Of a stretch of 64,000 nt of DNA, positions 24,613 through 32,346 are shown piece after piece (the stretch's first letter is position 1; each line of letters opens with the position of its first letter). The notes beneath the pieces were generated by a model, which saw only the letters and a program-made list of their open reading frames with translations, ran no database searches and had not been told where the DNA came from. This stretch comes from Sulfuritalea sp. (lineage in GTDB: Bacteria > Pseudomonadota > Gammaproteobacteria > Burkholderiales > Rhodocyclaceae), in the NCBI GenBank assembly GCA_016710465.1, contig JADJVS010000016.1:496001-560000 (forward strand). The letters run 5' to 3'. A program made the position numbers and the translations under genes.

Positions 24613-26904
24613 TTAAGAGGCCATCGGCACGTAGAGGTGGCGCTTGACCTGTTCGAGGTCCGACTTCAGCAGCGCCGGGCCACCATAGCGGGTACTCAGC
24701 GTATTGAAGCTGCCAAACTGGTCGGCGAACTGCGGCGCACCGTAGGTCCTGGCCTGTTCCAGATCGTCGATGCCAAACAGCCGGTAATGATCGAGCGCGG
24801 TGTGCCAGAAGTGGGTTTTGAAGCGTTGCTCTTCGTCGAGCTCCTTTTCGCCGACCTGATCAAGCAGCCAGATCTGGTCCTCATCCCACAGCCGGTTGGT
24901 GCGATCGGCGCGAGTCGGCACGCGCGGCAGCTGGAAACCGATCTTGGCCAGGATGTCGACATCGTCGGTATCGGGCAGGTCGAGATAGTGGCGAAAAGCC
25001 GACGGGTAGATATCGCGGTCGCGCAGGGCCTCACGCAGTTCGTGTCGACTCGACTTGTCGATCCAGATGCGTAGCAACTCGTCCAGTCCCTTGTGACTGA
25101 TGTCGAGGATGAACTCACGCGATTGCTCGGTGTATTCCTCGAACGGCAGCTTGCGGCCGTCAGCCAGGCAGACGTAGCGATTCGTCGTCGAAATGATGAC
25201 TGAGACGCCATCGGCCAGTATCTTGGGCACCGGCTCGCTTACCTTCTTCGGTTTGCTGGCCTTCTTGGCGTAGCCTGATTGCTTGTTGGCCGGATGGCCG
25301 TCGAATTCCGCGTCCTCCAGTTGGCTTGCACCCGAGTAGTCAAAGATCGTGAAGTATCGCTTGTTGATATCCTCGCAAAGGCGTGTGCCGCGCCCCTTCA
25401 TCTGCTTGTAGAGGATAGCGCTGCGCAAGGGGCGAACGAAAATGATGTTCTTTACATCCGGCGCATCGAAACCGGTCGTCAGTAAATCAACGGTGACCGC
25501 GACACGCGGATTGCTCGGGCCAACCACGGCGAAATTGCGCTCAAGCTGGTGGCTGTTCCGCTCCGCGCGGGTGATACGCGCGGCGTAATCGGCATCGCCC
25601 GACAATCGCCGCAGTTCCTGTGCCATAAAGGCGGCATGGGTGTCATCGACGCAGAAGACAATACTTTTCTCGTCGCGAAGCTCGTACTTGCCAAGGATGT
25701 CCCACAGGTCCTCTGCAATCGCCTTGGTTCTATCCGGCATGCGGATATCGCGTTCGAAATTCGAAGTCGTGTAGCGCTTCCCATCCGGGCCGATAAAGCC
25801 ATCCTCGTCGACGTTGGTAACGCGCTCTTCCAGCAGATAAGGCACTAGATAGCCGTCTTCGATCGCCTGCTTGAGGCTGTAGGTGAACACGGGGTCACCG
25901 AAATAGTGTTGAGTGTCGCGCCGCTTCTCCTCGCTAGTCAGCGCGCGTTCACCTTCTTCAAGTTCGCGCGGTGTTGCCGTCAGGCCGAGCTGGAGTGCGG
26001 CGCCGAAGTGCTCAAGAACGCCAAACCAGTCACCGAAACCGGAGCGGTGACATTCGTCGATGACGACCAGATCGAAGAAATCAGGATCGTAGTGCTCGTA
26101 GACTTTTCTGCCGTCGAGGTCTTCGTCGAGATTCTGGTAATTGGCGAAGAATATCTTGCCGACCTCGTGCTGCCCCTTGGCGACCACGTCCTTGTCGATT
26201 TGGACGCGCTCGGAGGCCGAGTACGCGGAGAACGCCCGGTAGGCTTGGTCCTTGAGACTGTTGCGGTCGGTCAGGAAGAGGACGTGCTCGCGCTTTAGCG
26301 CTCTTCCGCTCAAGAGCTTCCAGACCAACTGAAAGACGGTGAAGGTCTTGCCGGTACCCGTCGCCATGAGCAACAGCACACGATCGTTGCCCTGCGCGAA
26401 CTGCCAGAGCGTCTTGTTGATCGCCATGTCCTGATAGGGCCTGACGCTCTTTTTCGTGACCTGATCGACGTGGTAGATCGAAGAAAACGTCTCTTCCCAG
26501 CGTTCCCAGGCGATGCTGACGCCGAAACGCGCAATGATTTCTTCCGGCGTTGGCGGGACGCCAAGAGTTTCGAAGTCGCCAGTGTCGTTATCCGTGAGGA
26601 TCCAGTTAGTGCCGTTGGTCGCTAGGGAAAAGCGGATCGACAGCCGGCGTGCATAACGCGAAGCTTGCTGCATGCCATCGGCGGCATCCTCACCTTCGGC
26701 CTTCGCTTCCAGAATCAGCAGCGGCACACTGCGATAGCGCAGAAGGTAATCAGCAATGATCGACTGCGTTTCGTCGTACATCGTGTCGCCGGTCAGGTTG
26801 ACCTTACCCGGGCCGATGCGCAGCTGTTCCTGCCATGACCAGCCCGCAGCGCTGAGCGCGGGCTCGATCACTTCCTTGCAGGTCAATCGTTCGTTGCGTG
26901 CCAT
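24613..26904 (-). CDS. hsdR: Type I restriction endonuclease subunit, EcoEI-like
   Basis: HsdR translocates and cuts unmethylated DNA. The 763-residue protein has the N-terminal nuclease domain with LLILEAKAEGED near 62-73 (catalytic E-x-K). The SF2 motor follows: Walker A MATGTGKTFTVFQL near 183, the DECH box VVIDECHRSGFGDW near 283, LGLTATPREL, and helicase C with VDLLTTGFDAPDVKNIIF. Length matches the shorter EcoEI class. AGGGA lies 5 bases before the ATG. A perfect sigma54 promoter lies 47-62 bases upstream of the start, which is unusual for a restriction gene. It is the first gene of the long minus-strand run that ends with zorD. Confidence 0.96.
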   Translation of the reverse strand: MARNERLTCKEVIEPALSAAGWSWQEQLRIGPGKVNLTGDTMYDETQSIIADYLLRYRSVPLLILEAKAEGEDAADGMQQASRYARRLSIRFSLATNGTNWILTDNDTGDFETLGVPPTPEEIIARFGVSIAWERWEETFSSIYHVDQVTKKSVRPYQDMAINKTLWQFAQGNDRVLLLMATGTGKTFTVFQLVWKLLSGRALKREHVLFLTDRNSLKDQAYRAFSAYSASERVQIDKDVVAKGQHEVGKIFFANYQNLDEDLDGRKVYEHYDPDFFDLVVIDECHRSGFGDWFGVLEHFGAALQLGLTATPRELEEGERALTSEEKRRDTQHYFGDPVFTYSLKQAIEDGYLVPYLLEERVTNVDEDGFIGPDGKRYTTSNFERDIRMPDRTKAIAEDLWDILGKYELRDEKSIVFCVDDTHAAFMAQELRRLSGDADYAARITRAERNSHQLERNFAVVGPSNPRVAVTVDLLTTGFDAPDVKNIIFVRPLRSAILYKQMKGRGTRLCEDINKRYFTIFDYSGASQLEDAEFDGHPANKQSGYAKKASKPKKVSEPVPKILADGVSVIISTTNRYVCLADGRKLPFEEYTEQSREFILDISHKGLDELLRIWIDKSSRHELREALRDRDIYPSAFRHYLDLPDTDDVDILAKIGFQLPRVPTRADRTNRLWDEDQIWLLDQVGEKELDEEQRFKTHFWHTALDHYRLFGIDDLEQARTYGAPQFADQFGSFNTLSTRYGGPALLKSDLEQVKRHLYVPMAS

Positions 26905-26950
26905 GTTACTTCCCTGACTATGCGGTTTCGGTGGTGCGGCAATCCTCTAC

Positions 26951-26966
26951 AGCAACTCGCGTGCCA
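26951..26966 (-). promoter_or_regulatory. Sigma54 promoter upstream of hsdR
   Basis: The minus strand reads TGGCAC-GCGAG-TTGCT, which matches the -24/-12 consensus TGGCAC-N5-TTGCW at every defined base. The GC of the -12 box would place transcription start near 26940, giving a 36-base leader. The nearest sigma54 activator gene is the one directly upstream on the same strand. Confidence 0.8.
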
Positions 26967-26999
26967 AGGACGTGGCATCGCCGTTGTCATTATCGCTGT

Positions 27000-28502
27000 T
27001 TAACGTTCAACGTCGTATTTTTCCATCCAATTACCCATGGTCTGATAGTTGCGGAAGCCCAGCAGTCCGGCCGCCTGTGTCTTGTTGCCTTTGGTCAGAT
27101 CCAACGCCCGTTGCAAATAGTGGCGTGCGACGCCGGCCATCAATTCTTCCAGTGCGAGCCCCGAATCCAAGGGGCGGTTCAGGATGGGATCGTTACTGGT
27201 CGCCTCCTTGGGACTGAGTAGGGTCGCGTCCTTGATTGCTTCCTGGCCGATCATTTCATCGTCAGACCAGACGGCGGCGCGCTGGAGCGTGTTCAGCAAT
27301 TCGCGGATGTTGCCCGGCCACGGGTGATGGAGCAGAAGATTCTTTGCGGCGACAGAGATTTTCTTGGGTTTGATGCCAATCGGTGCAGAAGCATCATTGA
27401 CCTGCCTGAGGAGCGCGTCGATCAGAAGTGAGATGTCACCCGCGCGCTCCCTGAGCGGTGGCAGCTTGATGATGGCGACGGCCAACCGATAGAAAAGATC
27501 CTCGCGAAAATTGCCACTGGCAACCTCGTTCATCAGGGTCCGATTCGTTGCCGCAACAACGCGAACGTCGACTTTCTTCGCCTCACTTGAGCCGACCGGC
27601 GTGACCTCGCCTTCCTGCAGAGTACGGAGCAGCTTGACCTGCACCGGCTTAGGCAACTCACCGATCTCGTCGAGAAAGATCGTTCCGCCGTGGGCGAGTT
27701 CGAAGTGCCCCTTGCGGTCCGTCGCGGCGCCCGTAAAGGAACCCTTCTTGTGGCCGAAGAATTCTGACTCCACAAGCTCCGGCGGAATTGCACCGCAGTT
27801 CACCGTGATAAATGACTTGCGTTCCCGGGGACTGGCACGGTGAATGGCGCGAGCCATGAGTTCCTTGCCTGTACCGCTTTCACCTTCGATCAACACGGGA
27901 ATGCTGCGGATGGCGACGCGGCGCGCTTGTCCGATGACGCGCTTCATGACCGCGCTGCGGTGGATGATGCTTTCGAATACTGCATCCTCGTCTGCCGCCC
28001 CCATCGCCAACGCGGACAGGCGCTCATCCGAGCGTTGCAGCAATTGAGGAATGAACTCAGCCGAGATGTCGAACGGAATGTTCGCTTCTTCGACGCCCTT
28101 CTGCGCGGATGATTGGATAAGACGTGCTGGATACGTAGTTTTGGCCAAGAGTATCCAGACCGAAGCCATAGCCGGTGTACCGGGGCTAAGGTGAAACGTG
28201 AGTTGGACTGTGGGTTTGCTTATCGCATCCAGAATCTCAACAACCCGTTCGTAGATCTGGCCGAAATCAATCGGTGACGACAGCTTTACGGTATGCAAGC
28301 AGACTTCCATCCCAGCTTGCGTGGCAATCCACTTTGTAAATGCCTTGGTTTCCCCTGCTGTGAAATCGCTAATCAGGTGAACGGCCTGATAACGGCCAGA
28401 TTGAATGGCCTGCGCAATTGGGCCTGGCCCAGCCTCCGAGTCACCCGAGGCTGCCCGGAGATCAGTTCGACCAATCCACGTCACAAGCAGAGTGTTAGGC
28501 AT
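27000..28502 (-). CDS. RtcR-like sigma54-dependent activator with CARF-type sensor
   Basis: This 500-residue bacterial enhancer-binding protein has three parts. Residues 1-155 resemble the N-terminal CARF domain of RtcR, which senses RNA-end or cyclic-nucleotide-type ligands: LVTWIGRTDL at 6-15, QLTFHLSPGTPAMASV at 100-115 and YPARLIQSS at 124-132, the last also found in RtcR. The AAA+ domain has Walker A GESGTGKE at 207-214, GSFTGA at 254-259 (the sigma54-contacting loop, normally GAFTGA) and Walker B TIFLDEIGE at 274-282. The C-terminal helix-turn-helix is NKTQAAGLLGFRNYQTMGNW. It lies between two operons that each carry a sigma54 promoter. No rtcA/rtcB genes are present, so its targets differ from classical RtcR. 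Confidence 0.9.
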   Translation of the reverse strand: MPNTLLVTWIGRTDLRAASGDSEAGPGPIAQAIQSGRYQAVHLISDFTAGETKAFTKWIATQAGMEVCLHTVKLSSPIDFGQIYERVVEILDAISKPTVQLTFHLSPGTPAMASVWILLAKTTYPARLIQSSAQKGVEEANIPFDISAEFIPQLLQRSDERLSALAMGAADEDAVFESIIHRSAVMKRVIGQARRVAIRSIPVLIEGESGTGKELMARAIHRASPRERKSFITVNCGAIPPELVESEFFGHKKGSFTGAATDRKGHFELAHGGTIFLDEIGELPKPVQVKLLRTLQEGEVTPVGSSEAKKVDVRVVAATNRTLMNEVASGNFREDLFYRLAVAIIKLPPLRERAGDISLLIDALLRQVNDASAPIGIKPKKISVAAKNLLLHHPWPGNIRELLNTLQRAAVWSDDEMIGQEAIKDATLLSPKEATSNDPILNRPLDSGLALEELMAGVARHYLQRALDLTKGNKTQAAGLLGFRNYQTMGNWMEKYDVER

Positions 28503-28528
28503 ATAACCTTTCTTATACTGGATAACAA

Positions 28529-28557
28529 AGCTTATCTCCCGGAGACGTGCCAGTCAA
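28529..28557 (-). promoter_or_regulatory. Possible sigma70 promoter of the activator gene
   Basis: The minus strand reads TTGACT, a 17-base spacer, then TAAGCT, about 27 bases before the activator start. The -35 is good and the -10 is weak. A housekeeping promoter here would allow the sensor to be made before the sigma54 arms are switched on. Confidence 0.35.
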
Positions 28558-28566
28558 CATTCAATT

Positions 28567-28579
28567 GTGCCGAAGGCAC
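28567..28579. promoter_or_regulatory. Palindrome, candidate activator binding site
   Basis: GTGCC-GAA-GGCAC is a perfect inverted repeat in the divergent region, 46 bases upstream of the -24 box of the right-hand operon. Enhancer-binding proteins use such dyads, usually 80-150 bases upstream, so the distance is short. I found no second copy near the hsdR promoter. Confidence 0.35.
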
Positions 28580-28624
28580 TCCATCTATCTGTTTTTACGT
28601 ATTTCTTGGCCAGCTCATTGCGCC

Positions 28625-28640
28625 TGGCACGGTCGCTGCT
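28625..28640 (+). promoter_or_regulatory. Sigma54 promoter of the VWA-HD-YhaON operon
   Basis: TGGCAC-GGTCG-CTGCT matches the sigma54 consensus TGGCAC-N5-TTGCW except for C in place of the first T of the -12 box. It lies 100 bases upstream of the DUF4258 gene, facing it. Together with the promoter before hsdR it brackets the activator gene. Confidence 0.7.
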
Positions 28641-28740
28641 AAAGGTATGTCACAAACGATCCGCAGCCCAGCAGCATAGCTCACCTAGCGAGCCAGACGG
28701 ATCGGAGAATTGCCCTACAGCCACAGCCAGGAGGTATGCC

Positions 28741-29022
28741 ATGACGACTCGACTGACCGACCATGCACAAACCCGTCTGCAACAGCGCGGTATCGCGATG
28801 CCCGTACTCGAATGCCTTCTTGCATACGGCCGCAAGGTACATGACCACAGGGGAGGCGAGCTGGTCTTCTTTGACCACCACGCTCGTGACCGACTTCGCC
28901 GCACGCAGGGTGCCGAGGTCTTCAAGAGACTTGAGCCGAAGCTCGACACCTACGCGGTTCTCGCTGAGGACGGCGTTGTCTTGACCGTCGGTCATCGCAC
29001 CAAGCGCATCAACCGTCACTGA
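28741..29022 (+). CDS. DUF4258-like small protein
   Basis: This 93-residue protein has the signature HAQTRLQQRGI near residues 8-18 followed by an alpha/beta pattern (ECLLAYGRKVHDHRG, GVVLTVGHRTKRINRH), which fits DUF4258. Members are often found in toxin-antitoxin-like or conflict loci, with RNase-fold relationships suspected. AGGAGG lies 7 bases before the ATG; a longer in-frame reading upstream crosses the promoter and is rejected. It is the first gene after the sigma54 promoter. Conserved H and R residues suggest possible nuclease activity, but this is inference. Confidence 0.75.
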   Translation: MTTRLTDHAQTRLQQRGIAMPVLECLLAYGRKVHDHRGGELVFFDHHARDRLRRTQGAEVFKRLEPKLDTYAVLAEDGVVLTVGHRTKRINRH

Positions 29023-29064
29023 AATTTAGGACCAGCCCTTTCATCGCAACACTGGAGAACAAGA

Positions 29065-30429
29065 ATGCAAGACCACATCGCTCAGAACACCAAGCTCATC
29101 CTCACCCCGCGCCGTGCCGCCCTGCTTGCCGGATTCGACAACCAGATCGATATTCTCGTCCGCGTACAGGCCCCGGATGCACCAGTCGGTATAGCAAAGG
29201 AACGTCCCTTCTACGGCATCGGACTCGTCATCGACCATTCTGGTTCGATGGCTGGGCGCCCGTTGGAGGAAGCCAAGCGTTGCGCCGTTTTCGTTGTTGA
29301 TCGGATGCGAGCAGACGACCAGATCTCGCTGGTGCAATTCGACAATCGGGTCAGCATGCTCAGCCCGACCAAGGCAAAAGCCGATGGTCGCGAATTGATG
29401 CAGGCGATCGCCAGCATCCACGAGGGCGGCAACACCAATCTCCATGGGGGCTGGCGTACCGGTGCCGACAGCCTAGTCGATCTGGCGATGGCGACCGGGC
29501 TTCGTCGCGTCATTCTGTTGTCTGACGGCTGTGCCAACGAGGGCCTGACCGACACCGGTGCCATCGCCGAGCAGTGCAAAGAGCTTGTCGCCAAGGGGGT
29601 GACAACCAGCACCTATGGCCTGGGCAACAACTTCAACGAAGAGCTGATGGTCGCCATGGCGAAGGCCGGTCTCGGCAACCACTATTACGGCGATACCGCT
29701 GATGACCTGATGGAGCCGTTTCAGGAAGAGTTCGATCTCTTGGCCAATCTGTGCCTGAAAGGTCTCATCCTCTCGTTGACGGTGCCGTCCGGCGCCAAGG
29801 TCGAGATGCTTAACGACCATGCAGGCGTCGCAGCGCAGGGCTGGCGACTGCCAGATGTGGCCTGGGGTGCCGAAGCATGGGCCGTCCTTCGAGTCCGCCT
29901 GCCGAAGGCGATGCTGCCGCCCGAGGGGCAAAGCTTACCGTGCATCGAGGTCTCGGTGAAAGGCACCGATCTTGACGGAAATGTTGTGTCAGTTCTGCCT
30001 GTGGGGCTGGCGCTGCCAGCACTGAATTCGGCCGCACTCGGCGCCGTCGCGGAAGAGGAATTGGTCGCACGCCGCCTTGCCGAACTGGAGGCCGCCGGCG
30101 TTCTGACCCGGACTCGCGAGGCTGCGCGGAACAACGATTGGGATCGTGTCGATCGCCTGCTGGCTGAAGCCGAGAAGCGATTTGCCGGAAACGACTGGGT
30201 GGCATCGGTCGTCGAGGCGATTCGTGTTGTCGCAACGAGCCGATCGCGGGCGCGCTTCATGAAAGAAGCACTCTACTCCTCCGCCTCGTTCTCGCAGCGC
30301 CTTGCCGACAAGGATGAAAGCGTCGAATTGATGGAATCGAGCAAGGCGATGTACCTGCGCCGTAAGCGGAGTCGCGGCAAGGCAGAGTTTCCGCCGGCCA
30401 ACGACAACCCGCCCCGAGGTGGGCAATGA
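29065..30429 (+). CDS. VWA-domain protein
   Basis: The 454-residue protein carries a von Willebrand factor A domain from about residue 48 to 230. The metal-binding MIDAS motif is DHSGSM at 57-62, followed by GGNTNLHGGW near 134 and ILLSDGCANEG near 155. No signal peptide or membrane segment is seen, so it should act in the cytoplasm, where VWA proteins scaffold metal-dependent complexes. After a beta-rich middle, residues 330-454 are helical and basic, ending in a disordered tail (RRKRSRGKAEFPPAND). GGAG lies 8 bases before the start. It overlaps the next small gene by ATGA. Its partners here (HD, YhaO, YhaN) point to nucleic-acid processing. Confidence 0.9.
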   Translation: MQDHIAQNTKLILTPRRAALLAGFDNQIDILVRVQAPDAPVGIAKERPFYGIGLVIDHSGSMAGRPLEEAKRCAVFVVDRMRADDQISLVQFDNRVSMLSPTKAKADGRELMQAIASIHEGGNTNLHGGWRTGADSLVDLAMATGLRRVILLSDGCANEGLTDTGAIAEQCKELVAKGVTTSTYGLGNNFNEELMVAMAKAGLGNHYYGDTADDLMEPFQEEFDLLANLCLKGLILSLTVPSGAKVEMLNDHAGVAAQGWRLPDVAWGAEAWAVLRVRLPKAMLPPEGQSLPCIEVSVKGTDLDGNVVSVLPVGLALPALNSAALGAVAEEELVARRLAELEAAGVLTRTREAARNNDWDRVDRLLAEAEKRFAGNDWVASVVEAIRVVATSRSRARFMKEALYSSASFSQRLADKDESVELMESSKAMYLRRKRSRGKAEFPPANDNPPRGGQ

Positions 30430-30569
30430 AGAGCGCGGAGAGAATTCAACCGTTCGTGGGTCGCCTGAGCAGTACAGCGTTCCACGTGCGCAACCCGGAC
30501 GATTTCGAGGCCCACGCTCGCGTCGAAGCCATCCGAAATGCACTCGATCTCATAGTCGGTCACCGATGA
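30426..30569 (+). CDS. 47-residue protein linking VWA and HD genes
   Basis: The ATG overlaps the VWA stop as ATGA and its own TGA overlaps the HD start as ATGA, so it is locked into the operon by coupling on both sides. The product begins MKSAERIQPFVGRLSS, then AFHVRNPDDFEAHARVEAIRNAL and a short basic end. It looks like a small helical adaptor. No family is recognised. The tight overlaps are the main evidence that it is real. Confidence 0.65.
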   Translation: MKSAERIQPFVGRLSSTAFHVRNPDDFEAHARVEAIRNALDLIVGHR

Positions 30570-31081
30570 CAACTTTGATTACAAGCCAATTGGTTCAGGC
30601 AATTCGGTCCGAATTTCGGCTCGATTGGCGCGGCATCCACGGCGCCGGCCACTGGGCTCGCGTTCGCGCCAATGGTCTGACCATCGCCGCAGCGAATGGG
30701 GCAAACAAGGGCGTGATCGAATACTTTGCCTTCCTGCATGATGCTTGCCGACGCACCGACGGACGCGATCACGGACATGGGCTGCGTGCCGCCTCGTTTG
30801 CGCGATCAATTCGCCAGGACTTTATCCGGCTGGCCGACGACGAATTTGATCTGCTCATGGCGGCCATTGAAGGCCACACGCACAGTCTGGATCACGACGA
30901 CCTGACGGTACTGAGCTGCTGGGACGCGGATCGCCTGGACTTGCCCCGTATCGGCATCATGCCCGACCCTGAAAGGCTATGCACTGATGTAGGGAGGCAA
31001 CTCTCGGCGCTTCGAGATGGCAATCACCATATCATGCAGGTCACGCAGACCAGCTACATACGTTACCGCAAAGGAGTTTGA
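30566..31081 (+). CDS. HD-domain-like phosphohydrolase
   Basis: HD-domain enzymes hydrolyse phosphate esters, often nucleotides or cyclic nucleotides, using metal ions held by His and Asp. In this 171-residue protein the histidines and aspartates are placed as expected: IHGAGHWARV near residues 24-33, FLHDACRRTDGRDHGHG near 54-70, then IEGHTHSLDHDD near 99-110. The signature is partly atypical, so the exact substrate is unknown. The start is coupled to the 47-residue gene, and the stop lies 2 bases before the next start. In an operon controlled by a CARF-type sensor, turnover of a nucleotide signal is a possible role. Confidence 0.75.
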   Translation: MTTLITSQLVQAIRSEFRLDWRGIHGAGHWARVRANGLTIAAANGANKGVIEYFAFLHDACRRTDGRDHGHGLRAASFARSIRQDFIRLADDEFDLLMAAIEGHTHSLDHDDLTVLSCWDADRLDLPRIGIMPDPERLCTDVGRQLSALRDGNHHIMQVTQTSYIRYRKGV

Positions 31082-31083
31082 CG

Positions 31084-32340
31084 ATGAAATTCATCCACAC
31101 CGCCGATATTCATCTCGATAGCCCACTTTTCGGGCTGTCCGCTTATCAGGATGCTCCGGTCGATCTGCTACGAGCCGCGACACGCGAAGCGTTCACCAAC
31201 CTCGTGACCGAGGCAATTGACGAGGCGGTTGACTTTGTCGTGATCGCCGGTGACCTCTATGACGGAAGCTGGAAGGACTACAACACGGGTGTTTTCTTCT
31301 CGCGAGAAATGGGGCGGCTGAACGTTGCCAGGATCCCGGTCTATCTTGCTTACGGCAATCACGATGCCGAGAACGATATGACCAAGAAACTCTCGCTGCC
31401 GGCAAACGTGCACGCGTTTTCCTCAAACAAGCCACAAACGTATCAAATTCCGGACCTAAAGGTAGCTCTGCATGGGCAAAGCTTCAAGAACGCAGCGACG
31501 ACAACCAACCTTGCCGTGGGGTACCCAGTACCAGTCGATGGCTGGCTCAATATTGGTGTTCTTCATACCGCACTGGAGGGCTACTCTGAGCATGCAAGCT
31601 ACGCTCCGTGCTCGCTCGATGAGCTCGTGGCCAAAGACTACGACTACTGGGCTTTGGGGCATGTCCATGAACATGCAGTACTCAAGGAATATCCATGGAT
31701 CGTCTTCCCCGGAAATATTCAAGGACGTCACATCCGTGAAGCAGGCCAGCGTGGCGCGATGATGGTTATTGCCGACGAAAGCGGTATCGTTTCAGTCGAT
31801 CGGCTGGTTACAGATGTACTTCGATGGCATCAACTCGATGTCGAAGTTGGATTGGCCGCCGACCTTGCCGAATCCGTTCGACTTATTGGGCGGGCAATCG
31901 AAAAGCTGATTGATGATGAGCCGGGGAAAAAGCCGCTTGCGGTTCGAGTCGTCTTGACAGGACGAAGTGCTGCGCACGGAAATCTCTTCGGAGAAGAAGC
32001 GCGCCTCCGTGCGGAGATCCTGGGGCTTGCGGCATCGCTGGGGGGTGATCGCATATGGATAGAAAAGGTGCGACTGAAAACTACGCCCCTCATGGATGCA
32101 GCAGAGGTCCGTGCTCGTGCTGACGCTATCGCCGACCTTCAGGTCTTGTTGGAGGCCGCCCCGACAGACACAGCGCTGCTGACTTCATTATCGGAAGACC
32201 TTCGCCAACTAGTTGACCGCGCGCCGCACGAGCTTTCTGAGCTGCTGCCGGAGCTAAAGGCAATACGTAATGGCAATCTCGGGCCGATGGTCGATTCCAT
32301 CATTCCGGGCCTTGTCGCCCACCTTATCAAAGCGAGCTGA
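31084..32340 (+). CDS. YhaO/SbcD-like metallophosphoesterase nuclease
   Basis: The 418-residue protein has the calcineurin-like phosphoesterase core of SbcD/Mre11/YhaO exonucleases. Visible metal motifs are HTADIHLDSP at 5-14, VIAGDLYDGSW near 55-65, AYGNHDAEND near 92-101 and ALGHVHEHAV near 195-204. The C-terminal 170 residues would cap the active site and contact the ATPase partner. GGAG lies 8 bases before the ATG at 31084; the in-frame TTG two codons earlier is not needed. It is followed 6 bases later by its YhaN-like partner, the usual pairing. Confidence 0.93.
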   Translation: MKFIHTADIHLDSPLFGLSAYQDAPVDLLRAATREAFTNLVTEAIDEAVDFVVIAGDLYDGSWKDYNTGVFFSREMGRLNVARIPVYLAYGNHDAENDMTKKLSLPANVHAFSSNKPQTYQIPDLKVALHGQSFKNAATTTNLAVGYPVPVDGWLNIGVLHTALEGYSEHASYAPCSLDELVAKDYDYWALGHVHEHAVLKEYPWIVFPGNIQGRHIREAGQRGAMMVIADESGIVSVDRLVTDVLRWHQLDVEVGLAADLAESVRLIGRAIEKLIDDEPGKKPLAVRVVLTGRSAAHGNLFGEEARLRAEILGLAASLGGDRIWIEKVRLKTTPLMDAAEVRARADAIADLQVLLEAAPTDTALLTSLSEDLRQLVDRAPHELSELLPELKAIRNGNLGPMVDSIIPGLVAHLIKAS

Positions 32341-32346
32341 CTAGCC

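Noticed and set aside
27000..28502. A classical RtcR controlling RNA repair
   Set aside because: No rtcA, rtcB or Ro/TROVE genes are in the neighbourhood, and both sigma54 promoters face other genes.
28567..28740. An upstream extension of the DUF4258 frame starting at 28567
   Set aside because: It would translate through the sigma54 promoter and lacks a ribosome site; the ATG at 28741 has AGGAGG.
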